DNA of 38,935 nt, from NCBI RefSeq assembly GCF_014696825.1, contig NZ_JACJQU010000031.1:1-38935 (forward strand), read 5' to 3'. Under the pieces are notes generated by a model that saw nothing but the letters and a program-made list of their open reading frames with translations, did no database searches and had not been told where the DNA came from. This stretch comes from Anabaena sphaerica FACHB-251 (lineage in GTDB: Bacteria; Cyanobacteriota; Cyanobacteriia; Cyanobacteriales; Nostocaceae). The position numbers and the translations under genes are program-made. Position 1 is the stretch's first letter; each line of letters opens with the position of its first letter. Below are positions 32,280 through 38,935 of the stretch, one piece after another.

Positions 32280-34520
32280 CTATATTTGGCATTCTTCGCA
32301 ATACCGAGAAATCGCACTTTCCAGACCAGGCATTAACTCACCTCGACTACTACCAAGAACGCTATAAGTGGGACGAGGAGCAACTAAATTGAGATGTCGC
32401 GTCGGCAAAGCAATTAACCTTTTAATACTCACACCTGCTTGTTTTGCTGCTAACCGCGCCAAATTTGCCCAAGAAATCTCACATTTATTTGCTGAATGCC
32501 ACAACCCGGTTTCACCATCTATTAATAAATCAAGACTAGCATGAACCAAATCCGGGACATAAGTAGGCGAAATAATGGTATCTTGCGCTGCTAAAAATTC
32601 TTCTCCTGCACTGAGTTCACGCAAGGCAATACTCACAAAGTTATAGTCATCCCAAGGACTAAAAAAGGCACTGGTGCGAATTATCAGCGATGTTGGACAA
32701 GCTTGCAATACCCGCTTTTCTGCCAAAGCTTTACTACATCCATAGACACTTAAAGGAGAGATGGCATCGGTTTCTACATAAGGTTGAGTCACAGCACCAT
32801 TAAACACCAAATCTGAAGAAAAAGTCACGAACGGTAAATTATTATGTTGAGCGCAAACAGTAGCTAATATTTCTGCACCTACTGTATTTACACGCAGACA
32901 GTTTCCTGGTTCGCGCTCCGCATCATCTACCCGCACATATCCCGCAGCATTGATTACAGCCCAAGGTTGTAACTCAGTCAGCACCGCATCAACAGTTACA
33001 GGATGGGCAATATCCATTTCTTGCCGTGTTAGTAAACGGTATGGTATTCCTCGTACTTCACACAGCCGAGCAAAAGCCTTTCCTAGAGTGCCTGTAGCTC
33101 CAATAATGGCGAGGGGACGATGGGAAGCAGAGGAGCAGGGGAGCAGGGGAGCAGGGGAGAGAATAGATTCAGATTCTCTTATGCTTCTTTTATCCAGTCC
33201 ACAACTGACTGCTGGGTAAACTAAACGCTCTGGACGATGCCACCAACCGGGGATATCAAGTAACGGGTGATCGGGATTGCGTCCTGTGGCTAAATCACGT
33301 ATAATTTTAGCGATCGCAGTTGCTCTGGGTTGAGGAGAACGTAAATCAAATACACCGGACTCATAGTGACCCACCCAACGAGTTAGCAAACTATTCCAAT
33401 CATAAGTACCCAAAAGCGCCCAAGCTGTGACAGCACGAACATCTACACCCTGTGAGCGTAATTCCTGGGCAGCATTCCACACCTCACACAGCCAGCGTAG
33501 TTGCTCCTCACGGGTACAGTGAAGGTGAACTTCAGTTACAGCCAAGGGGATTTGATAGCGTTCCCATGCCTCTTGCAGCAAGCTACGTGGTCCTGCTGCA
33601 CCTTCAGCACAAACTCGCACCGCTTCTATATCTGCGTATTCATCCCGTCCATTACCACCATGAGTCCAACTGGGATAATTTTCTAAATTTTCATCCAAAA
33701 AGCGATCGCTCGTCAGATAATGATTAATGCCAATAAGGTCCGGTGGACAGGGATTTTGGCAAAATTCTTCCAGTTCACTTTCACTAATACCGCAATTTCG
33801 CAAATAACCCCAGATAGGATGATTTGGGGAAATTCGACCGCATAATAAATCAAAAGTCAACCAGCGACGTTCATTTTCAAACTCCGCTTGATAAGTTAGT
33901 TTTGGCGTGCTGTAAATCTTTCCCAAATCTTCCGTTTGCACAAGTTCAGCACCAGGATTAACTTCCCTAATAGCTTGCATTGCCAAGCATACCCCTCGAC
34001 ATTCCGACAATAAAGCCCGGCCAAAAGTTAAATCATCCCGTCCATGAGGATACCAGTGACCATACAACCCACTAAATCGAGCCGTTGTTAAAGGTTCATT
34101 GATGGGTGTGTAATACTTTACCCAAGGATAGCGTTCTGCTACTGCACGGGCAAACTCTGCTAATTTCTCTGGAAACGCTGGATCTACTAAACTGGTGTAA
34201 CGTGGACCACTTCCATGATGCACCAATCCCACAATCGGACAAATACCCAGTTCTCTTAATCTCCCCAACCGCACATCCGCCCAAGACCAATCAGCATTTT
34301 CTAAACCATTCGGTGCGATTCGCTCCCATAATAGAGGATAACGAATTGCCTGTATTCCCAGTTGTGCAAATAATTCCAAATCCTCCAAGCGCGTTCCATG
34401 ACCATTTCGTTCTATTTGGTCAAAATACTCTTCACCCACACGATTAACCGTACACTCTACACCACCCCATACTTCTAAAGGAAGTTGAGTTTTGAGTTTC
34501 GAGTCGAAAATAGAAGTCAC
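32280..34520 (-). CDS. GH1-like hydrolase fused to RmlD-like reductase
   Basis: A 746-residue two-domain enzyme. Residues 1 to about 430 are a GH1 (beta-glucosidase-like) TIM barrel: acid/base Glu in YYTPINEPLTT (about 139-149) and the likely nucleophile Glu in LAVTEVHLH (about residue 327), with AFAQLGIQAIRYPLLWERI-type N-terminal strands. Residues about 466-746 are an RmlD-like SDR reductase: AIIGATGTLGKAF (Rossmann loop), INAAGYVRVDDAE, and the YGCSK catalytic motif, as in dTDP-4-dehydrorhamnose reductase. The linker near residues 450-465 is coded by tandem GGAGCAGG-type repeats. It may make or modify a deoxysugar glycan; the combined activity is unproven. It lies near the glycosyltransferase/UGM fusion, in the same direction. 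Confidence 0.85.
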   Translation of the reverse strand: MTSIFDSKLKTQLPLEVWGGVECTVNRVGEEYFDQIERNGHGTRLEDLELFAQLGIQAIRYPLLWERIAPNGLENADWSWADVRLGRLRELGICPIVGLVHHGSGPRYTSLVDPAFPEKLAEFARAVAERYPWVKYYTPINEPLTTARFSGLYGHWYPHGRDDLTFGRALLSECRGVCLAMQAIREVNPGAELVQTEDLGKIYSTPKLTYQAEFENERRWLTFDLLCGRISPNHPIWGYLRNCGISESELEEFCQNPCPPDLIGINHYLTSDRFLDENLENYPSWTHGGNGRDEYADIEAVRVCAEGAAGPRSLLQEAWERYQIPLAVTEVHLHCTREEQLRWLCEVWNAAQELRSQGVDVRAVTAWALLGTYDWNSLLTRWVGHYESGVFDLRSPQPRATAIAKIIRDLATGRNPDHPLLDIPGWWHRPERLVYPAVSCGLDKRSIRESESILSPAPLLPCSSASHRPLAIIGATGTLGKAFARLCEVRGIPYRLLTRQEMDIAHPVTVDAVLTELQPWAVINAAGYVRVDDAEREPGNCLRVNTVGAEILATVCAQHNNLPFVTFSSDLVFNGAVTQPYVETDAISPLSVYGCSKALAEKRVLQACPTSLIIRTSAFFSPWDDYNFVSIALRELSAGEEFLAAQDTIISPTYVPDLVHASLDLLIDGETGLWHSANKCEISWANLARLAAKQAGVSIKRLIALPTRHLNLVAPRPTYSVLGSSRGELMPGLESAISRYCEECQI

Positions 34521-34979
34521 TTCGCTTCACTCCAAATTCAAAGTAGTGCTTCCGGCAATTAACAGGACTTACGAAAAATCTCTCTGCAATCCTCTTTCCT
34601 TCGTGTCCTACCCTTCGGGAACACCTTCGGTGAACGTGTCTTCGTGGTTCATTTTTCCATTACTTATGTCGAAGTCCTGATGCAATACAGTTCAATTAGA
34701 GTCAAACACCTGAAATTATGTAGGTAGGTGGGCGTTAAAAAATATAAGATAGACCTAACCCCCCAGCCCCCTTCCCTACCAGGGAAGTGGGAGTCAAAGC
34801 CTCTCCCCTACAAGGGGAGAGGTTTGGAGAGAGGTTTTATATTTAATTGCGCCAAGCTACTTAGGTTGTATTGAAAAACGAAACGATTTTTGCCAGGGTT
34901 TGTTGGATTTCACTTTGTACCCTACGGGAAGCAAGCTACAACCCAACCTACGACTGAATCTTGAATTATGCTGTAAAAC
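34521..34979. other. Repeat-rich intergenic region
   Basis: No gene in this 459-bp gap. It holds an AGGACTTACG-bounded element (34564-34678) and a strong CCTCTCCCCT hairpin (34800-34822), plus a smaller CTTCCCT/AGGGAAG hairpin just before it. The hairpins lie downstream of the 34980 gene on the minus strand, so they may end its transcript. Confidence 0.65.
34564..34678. mobile_element. MITE relative with AGGACTT ends
   Basis: A 115-bp unit starting AGGACTTACGA and ending CGAAGTCCT, an imperfect inverted repeat with the same outer seven bases as the 123-bp elements. The interior is unrelated to them (TTCGTGTCCTACCCTTCGGG and similar), so it is a distinct or chimeric repeat. Confidence 0.45.
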
Positions 34980-37553
34980 TCAAGCCTTGACGGCGATTTG
35001 TTTATACACAGAAAGAGCTTGACCCACACATTGATCCATGTTGTAATACTTGTAGGTTGCCAAGCGCCCCACAAAATATACCCCTGGTGTGGCATCTGCT
35101 AAAGCTTTATATTGCTTGTAAATTTCCTGATTTTCTGGGCGGGGTACAGGGTAATATGGGTCGCCTTCAGCTTTGGGATATTCGTAAACAATGCTAGTTT
35201 TAGAGTGTTCCTGACCAGTTAAATATTTAAACTCTGTAACACGAGTATAAAGGTGTTCGTTGGGATAGTTGATCACTGGTACAGGCTGAAAAACAGGGAC
35301 GTTATAGGTTTCGTGCTGGAAATCAAGAGAACGATAAGGTAACTTACCGTAGCGGTAATCAAAGAAATCATCCACAGGGCCTGTGTAAACCATTTCCCGA
35401 CAAGGTATGGCTTTTTCAATTTCCCGATAATCGGTGTTGAGCATCACCTTAATATTTGGGTGATTTAACATATTCTCGAATAACCGGGTAAACCCATGCA
35501 GGGGCATCGCTTGGTAAGTATCGGTAAAATAACGGTTGTCGCGGTTGTTGCGTGTGGGAATCCGAGCAATTACTGATTTATCAAGTTCCGATGGATCGAG
35601 TCCCCATTGCTTGCGAGTGTAACCGCGAAAGAACTTTTCATACAATACTCGTCCAATTTTGCTCACCACCACATCTTCTGAGGTGTAAATATATTCTTTT
35701 GGTTCAGCCAGTGCTTTGAAGAAATCCTCAACCTCAAATGAATTGAGATCCATGCCATAAAGTTTGTTGATAGTGTCAAGATTGATAGGTATGGGAACTA
35801 ATTGACCATCTACACTAGCCAGAACACGATGTTCGTAAGAACGCCACTGAGTAAAGCGGGACAGGTATTCAAAGATTTCGCGGGAGTTGGTATGAAAAAT
35901 GTGGGGTCCATATTTATGGATGAGAATACCATCCTCATTGTAATGATCGTAGGCGTTACCACCGATGTGATTACGCTTATCGACAACCAGCACTTTTTTA
36001 CCCAACTGAGTTGCTAACCGTTCAGCGATGACGCTACCAGAAAAGCCAGCACCAACAATCAGGTAATCAAAAACAAAGTCTCTAGTAATGGTATTCGGTG
36101 CTTGTTTTCTCGTAATAGCACCAAGATTACTTTTCTCCTCTGCATCACGGGTAGCTATAGCAGAGTCTATCAGCTTCATCATTGATGCCCAAGTCCGATC
36201 CCAAGAAATCTGCTCTAAAAAGGCATCTACGCGACTCAACCACCCCGATTTTGGAGTATCTTCCTGCATTGCTTGTTCGGCTGCGGTGACGAACTCAGAA
36301 ACTGTGTCTCCAATGCGTACCAATTTTGAATCTCCATAGGGACGCACTACATCCCGAATACTGGTAGATACCACAGGTTTGCCGGCTGCAAGATACTCAG
36401 GAGTCTTCGTGGGACTAATAAAGCGCGTTGCTTCATTACGGGCAAATGGCAACATTGCTAAATCCCATCCTGCCAAATATTCAGGTAGCTGTTGATAAGT
36501 TTTAGCACCGAGATAATGGATATTCTCGGACTGTGGTAGCATTGCTGGATCAATTTTTACAACTGGCCCAACCATGACTAAATGCCAGTCAGGACGTGCA
36601 TCAGCTATACCTTGCAGCAGTTCAATATCCATCCGTTCATCAATTACACCAAAGAAACCCAAACGGGGATGGGGAATATCAGCTTGGTCTGCTGGTTCTG
36701 ACCTCTCCCCTAACCCCTCTCCACCTCTCCCTACCCCTCTCCTTCCAGGAGAGGGAACATCTGGACTCCCCCCTTTCAGGGGGGAACTTGGGGGGTGGAG
36801 AGGGGAACTAGAGCTTTTCTCTCCCTTCCCTTGTAGGGAAGGGGGTTGGGGGGTTAGGTTTCTGGCTTGTCCAAAGTGGCCTATATCTACACTGCTAGGA
36901 AAGGCATAGACATTTGGGTGCTGGTTAACTTTATTTTCGTACAGGCTTTGTCCCCCTGTAAATACTAAGTCTGCACGTCGAAATAGTTCAGCTTCGTAAT
37001 TTTTTAAAGTTGGTGGCGCACCCTGGAAACCAGATAACTCATCCATGCAATCATATATTACAGCCTGGGGTTGTAAATGGCGTGTAAATGCGATCGCCAT
37101 TGGTGTGTAATACCAACAAATATACTTGCGGATATTATGTTCTGCCAAAAAACCATCCAGCAGTATTTGTAAATTTGCGTTGACAGATTCCTCACTTAAG
37201 CCTTCTGGTAGATGAGGAACAACAACCATCACCCCACTGGTATCTTGGCTAATTTCCAACCGCCGCAAATCTTCCTGGCTAAAAATGGGTTCTTCAATAA
37301 AAAATACACGCTTTCCTTTAGCACAACGACTAAGAAGATGTTGCGGTCTTTGATAAACGAAATTCCAACGCAGATGAGAGAGACAGACAATATCAGCCGT
37401 ATCTGTCAAAGCTGCTTTTGGTTGGCGATGTTTATTTAATGAGGATGAATTTAATGATGATGCACCTAGCTCAGATTGCTTGGTTTCACTCAGCTTTGAA
37501 GAAGCAACATGATTAGCATCGTTTTTTTTTCGTTGAGTTTTTTCACTTGCCAT
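34980..37553 (-). CDS. Glycosyltransferase-UDP-galactopyranose mutase fusion
   Basis: An 857-residue fusion. Residues about 55-470 are a GT-B glycosyltransferase (CLSHLRWNFVYQRPQHLLSR at the start, RLGFFGVIDERMDIELLQGI near 294, SPTKTPEYLAAGKPVVST near the sugar-nucleotide site). Residues about 488-857 are a full UDP-galactopyranose mutase: FAD-binding DYLIVGAGFSGSVIAERLA, VVDKRNHIGGNAYDH, KYGPHIFHTN and the C-terminal FVGRLATYKYYNMDQ. The mutase makes UDP-galactofuranose and the glycosyltransferase may use it, so the pair may build a Galf-containing surface glycan. Residues about 229-283 are a low-complexity insert from G/C-rich repeats. It begins with a Lys/Ser-rich disordered N-terminus of about 50 residues. 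Confidence 0.92.
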   Translation of the reverse strand: MASEKTQRKKNDANHVASSKLSETKQSELGASSLNSSSLNKHRQPKAALTDTADIVCLSHLRWNFVYQRPQHLLSRCAKGKRVFFIEEPIFSQEDLRRLEISQDTSGVMVVVPHLPEGLSEESVNANLQILLDGFLAEHNIRKYICWYYTPMAIAFTRHLQPQAVIYDCMDELSGFQGAPPTLKNYEAELFRRADLVFTGGQSLYENKVNQHPNVYAFPSSVDIGHFGQARNLTPQPPSLQGKGEKSSSSPLHPPSSPLKGGSPDVPSPGRRGVGRGGEGLGERSEPADQADIPHPRLGFFGVIDERMDIELLQGIADARPDWHLVMVGPVVKIDPAMLPQSENIHYLGAKTYQQLPEYLAGWDLAMLPFARNEATRFISPTKTPEYLAAGKPVVSTSIRDVVRPYGDSKLVRIGDTVSEFVTAAEQAMQEDTPKSGWLSRVDAFLEQISWDRTWASMMKLIDSAIATRDAEEKSNLGAITRKQAPNTITRDFVFDYLIVGAGFSGSVIAERLATQLGKKVLVVDKRNHIGGNAYDHYNEDGILIHKYGPHIFHTNSREIFEYLSRFTQWRSYEHRVLASVDGQLVPIPINLDTINKLYGMDLNSFEVEDFFKALAEPKEYIYTSEDVVVSKIGRVLYEKFFRGYTRKQWGLDPSELDKSVIARIPTRNNRDNRYFTDTYQAMPLHGFTRLFENMLNHPNIKVMLNTDYREIEKAIPCREMVYTGPVDDFFDYRYGKLPYRSLDFQHETYNVPVFQPVPVINYPNEHLYTRVTEFKYLTGQEHSKTSIVYEYPKAEGDPYYPVPRPENQEIYKQYKALADATPGVYFVGRLATYKYYNMDQCVGQALSVYKQIAVKA

Positions 37554-38265
37554 AAATTTTTAGTTCAATTTATTACAACTTGGATGAGTGAATTGCTAAA
37601 AAAAATCAACAAATCACCTCCCTGATTTATTTTTTTCCAAATTTAACAAACTTCAGTAATAATCTTGAGTGCTTAATCCTTAACTTGTAATCCCGTATAA
37701 ATTCTAATTAATCTAATGATAAATTCTGGCTTTTATTTCCACCTCTATCCAAGAAAATATAGATAGATAGTAGATATAGATATATCTCCCGAATCAGCAA
37801 GAGTAATATTCTGGCATGGAAGTTTCTGCTACTTAACATTTCTTCGGCTTTTCATGGTTTTGGCTGACTGCTTTAACCTAGCCATTTACTAATAGCTCAA
37901 TGCTTACAAAGTAACTCGAAAAGTAAGTCCTGCATTACTTTGTGAGGCTGCGCCAAATTTTTGAACTTTTCTCTCTGTGTCCTCCGTGTCTGGAGTGGTA
38001 TACCTCCGGCACGCTACGCGGATGTTTATCTTAATCCAGCGCATCTTCATACAGAATTGGTATAACTTCAATTTCTCTGCTTCTTTGGATGACTCCATCC
38101 AGACTGCTATAGTCAAAACCTTCGCTGATGACTACATCATTCTTAATAACGACTTAACTTATAACTCATTGCCGCTAAAAAATTGGACTCAAATAAATAT
38201 CAATTCTGTCAATTGGTAGAAGTTACAGCTAACAGCAGCTATTCCCGTGCAGAGTAGGAGCATTG
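37554..38265. other. Long intergenic stretch, no secure gene
   Basis: A 712-bp AT-rich gap. It contains AGATAGATAGTAGATATAGA-type simple repeats (about 37756-37786) and a dispersed repeat near 37965-38025 (TCTGTGTCCTCCGTGTCTGG). A short minus-strand frame near 38030-38150 with protein-like residues (DVVISEGFDYSSLDGVIQ) may be a decayed gene end, too short to call. Confidence 0.5.
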
Positions 38266-38406
38266 TTAGCGAAAATTAGGTTTTTCATGTTTAAATTTCT
38301 GCAACAAGTTGGCGATTACGCCGCTGTACCCCGCTTTTACCAGATAAGCAGCGCAAACTAAAGCATTATGACCAGCGCCAATCAATACAACGTCATACCC
38401 TTCCAT
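38266..38406 (-). pseudogene. CrtO-like FAD oxidoreductase N-terminal remnant
   Basis: A 46-codon frame starting MEGYDVVLIGAGHNALVCAA, which is the FAD/NAD-binding start (GAGHNxLVCAAYL.KAGY) of the CrtO/phytoene desaturase-like carotenoid oxidoreductases. After residue 27 the sequence diverges (SGVIANLLQKF) and stops. The normal protein has over 500 residues, so this is a broken remnant. The rest of the gene is not in the flanking bases. Confidence 0.7.
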
Positions 38407-38533
38407 AAATGCAATTTGGGGGATAAGCTATATCCCCCGATGTTAAAAAGTGCTGAAGGTATCTAAATCCTTCGTGAGTTGTAAACTATTGCTTATCTAT
38501 AGGGTAGATGTTGCAGCTTACAAATATAAACGT

Positions 38534-38857
38534 TTATATTTGCAAGCCACAATAGCTATACAGGTTTTTCTTCTCTGGTACTTTGACTAATAGACATCTC
38601 CGGTAATTAAATGTGCGTGGTTTGAAACCCTTGTAGAGACGTTCCGGCGGAACGTCTCTACCATATTTCCGGAGAGGTCTAATGACTTCAACTAACTCCG
38701 GCATACTTTCAAACCGATCTTGACCTGTTTGATCAAGTAATGAGCGTAAATCTATAGTCTTGTCTTTTGTCCAGTGAATTTCTTCGCGACCTTTTGCTTG
38801 CTCGATAATTTCTTCTTTACTTGCAGGAAAGTCTATAGTTACTAAAAATATAGTCAA
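38534..38857 (-). CDS. Hypothetical protein with palindrome-encoded insert
   Basis: A 107-residue frame starting at TTG 38857 (MTIFLVTIDFPASKEEIIEQ). The first 65 residues (TKDKTIDLRSLLDQTGQDRFESMPELVEVIRP) look like a real, conserved-type small protein, family not recognised. From about residue 66 the frame passes through a 29-bp near-perfect palindrome (38633-38661) that encodes GRDVPPERLY, then an unusual tail. Either the real C-terminus was replaced or displaced when this repeat inserted, or the frame is fortuitously open beyond it. It lies close to the window end. Confidence 0.55.
   Translation of the reverse strand: MTIFLVTIDFPASKEEIIEQAKGREEIHWTKDKTIDLRSLLDQTGQDRFESMPELVEVIRPLRKYGRDVPPERLYKGFKPRTFNYRRCLLVKVPEKKNLYSYCGLQI
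38633..38661. repeat. Dispersed palindrome inside the 38534 gene
   Basis: GTAGAGACGTTCCG and its complement CGGAACGTCTCTAC around a one-base centre; the 14-base arms pair perfectly. This is a common Nostocales dispersed palindrome, found here inside a reading frame. Confidence 0.8.
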
Positions 38858-38935
38858 ATATTTCTAGCTTGGTAAGGAACCTACACCTTACAGGGCTAAC
38901 TACAAGCCTCTCTACTGAGTTTCTATCAAAGATAG

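Noticed and set aside
37977-38219. An 80-codon plus-strand frame near the end of the window
   Set aside because: It begins inside a dispersed repeat and its translation looks random; no ribosome binding site is evident.

Overview
The window looks like a chromosomal segment of a filamentous, probably heterocystous cyanobacterium (Nostocales). The grounds are about 16 GCGATCGC (HIP1) octamers, several short tandem heptamer (STRR-type) repeats between genes, a CP12 gene, a CYP110-like P450, a cyanobacterial glycogen synthase, and many dispersed palindromic repeats. I cannot name the species.

Layout. 0-4.4 kb: a CYP110-like P450, a CPA1 Na+/H+ antiporter and a saccharopine-dehydrogenase-like protein, then a 123-bp MITE-like element. 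4.4-8.1 kb: a toxin-antitoxin graveyard. It holds a ParD/ParE cassette present twice, with both copies damaged in different places, a PIN toxin cut off at the cassette junction, and a VapBC pair whose toxin has an internal stop. A 65-bp hairpin and a ~140-bp intergenic repeat recur between these modules. 8.1-10.9 kb: a candidate defence locus with a single-polypeptide AAA15 ATPase + DUF4435 (TOPRIM) protein that resembles fused PARIS systems, a second small TOPRIM-like protein, and a gene fragment. 11.0-13.2 kb: a divergent transketolase/phosphoketolase-type ThDP enzyme.

13.5-14.2 kb: two small paralogous double-glycine-leader peptides. 14.7-16.2 kb: glycogen synthase glgA, then a second copy of the MITE. 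16.8-18.7 kb: a small membrane protein, a secreted WD40 protein and another membrane protein. 19.1-25.2 kb: the respiratory cluster, with coxB-coxA-coxC on the minus strand and, divergently, the heme A genes ctaA and ctaB on the plus strand. Together these supply an aa3-type oxidase of the A2 ('YS') class and its cofactor. 25.7 kb: CP12, the redox switch of the Calvin cycle.

26.2-32.2 kb: a small frameshifted ORF, a P-loop ATPase, and a very large signalling protein (TPR + STAND NTPase + PAS + histidine kinase + receiver). 32.3-37.6 kb: two large two-domain fusions for surface sugars, GH1-like hydrolase/RmlD-like reductase and glycosyltransferase/UDP-galactopyranose mutase. The end of the window holds a CrtO-like N-terminal remnant and a small unknown protein. 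Several proteins in the last 11 kb carry peptide inserts encoded by the same families of dispersed repeats found between genes.

The most interesting items are the PARIS-like locus with its extra TOPRIM protein, the double-glycine peptide pair, the ATPase/STAND-kinase pair, and the repeat-encoded protein inserts. No rRNA, tRNA, CRISPR array or complete transposase was seen.
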